A DNA stretch of 13,614 bases from CAYUQT01 sp964596165. Its GTDB lineage: Bacteria; Planctomycetota; Phycisphaerae; UBA1845; JAFGLZ01. The translations under genes and the position numbers were made by a program. The stretch is from contig CAZQTW010000112.1 in assembly GCA_964596165.1 (NCBI GenBank), forward strand, positions 1 to 13,614. The letters run 5' to 3'. Below are positions 13,484-13,614 of the stretch, piece after piece; within the stretch, counting starts at the first letter, position 1; the number at the start of each line of letters is the position of its first letter. The notes beneath the pieces are model-generated. The model saw nothing but the letters and a program-made list of their open reading frames with translations, made no database searches and was not told the DNA's origin.

Positions 13484-13614
13484 CCAGCCCTTTCGCCCCC
13501 GGCGCAGGCCGGGTCCCGGCTGTCACAGTTGAACGGCACCGTGCCGTCCCGAAGCGCCCGCCTAGCCCGGATTATTCATACCGCTTTGGCATCTTGATGG
13601 AAAGGTTGTCCCGC
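13484..13614. other. 131-bp end of window, no feature seen
   Basis: After the TAG at 13481-13483 no coding frame, tRNA or clear terminator hairpin is visible up to the window edge. Confidence 0.5.

Noticed and set aside
1..13614. CRISPR array, tRNA, rRNA, insertion sequence or integrase
   Set aside because: No regularly spaced long repeats, no cloverleaf-like segment, no transposase or recombinase motifs were found on either strand.

Overview
The window is GC-rich (roughly 60-65%) bacterial DNA. Codon third positions in the real genes are strongly GC-biased, and the starts usually carry clear Shine-Dalgarno (SD) motifs. The gene content is that of a plasmid or integrated mobile element: a VirD4/TraD-type coupling ATPase, replication-relaxation-like winged-helix proteins, DUF932, DUF2958, a GWW-type small protein and a PC4-like small protein. 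From memory, this mixture together with a plain secreted protein of unknown function recalls Planctomycetota or a related group. That placement is an inference, since no rRNA or tRNA is present to confirm it.

Layout. (1) 53-4906, leftward: a compact operon of two replication-relaxation-like proteins (247 and 223 aa), a large membrane-anchored T4CP-like ATPase and a third winged-helix paralogue (228 aa). The genes abut or overlap, and the operon ends at a perfect hairpin terminator (53-82). The ATPase frame is broken at a run of eight G residues near 3194-3201. (2) 4907-5309: no convincing gene; short repeats and an inverted repeat lie upstream of the operon. (3) 5310-6101, leftward: three small genes, namely a zinc-ribbon protein, a DUF2958 protein and a 65-aa protein, the last joined by an ATGA overlap. 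(4) 6102-6801: 700 bp without a gene, holding a ladder of hairpins and other inverted repeats. It separates the leftward cluster from (5) a rightward 473-aa double winged-helix protein (6802-8223) that may be a replication initiator. (6) 8272-8583, leftward: a small protein with a C-terminal membrane segment, converging on the 473-aa gene. (7) 9045-13483, rightward: a loosely packed series of a hypothetical protein, a DUF2628-like membrane protein, a PC4-like small protein, a DUF932 protein, a GWW-type small protein cut by an in-frame amber codon, a possible 27-aa Arg-rich peptide and a secreted 329-aa protein.

Working model (inference): the leftward operon encodes a DNA-pumping ATPase with dedicated DNA-binding partners. 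The 473-aa protein and its hairpin-rich upstream region would be the replication or partition control of the element. The small proteins on the right are typical plasmid or ICE accessory proteins. No relaxase, VirB4, integrase, transposase or partition gene is visible, so the element extends beyond the window or depends on other transfer machinery. Two broken frames (the ATPase and the GWW protein) point either to decay of the element or to sequence errors.
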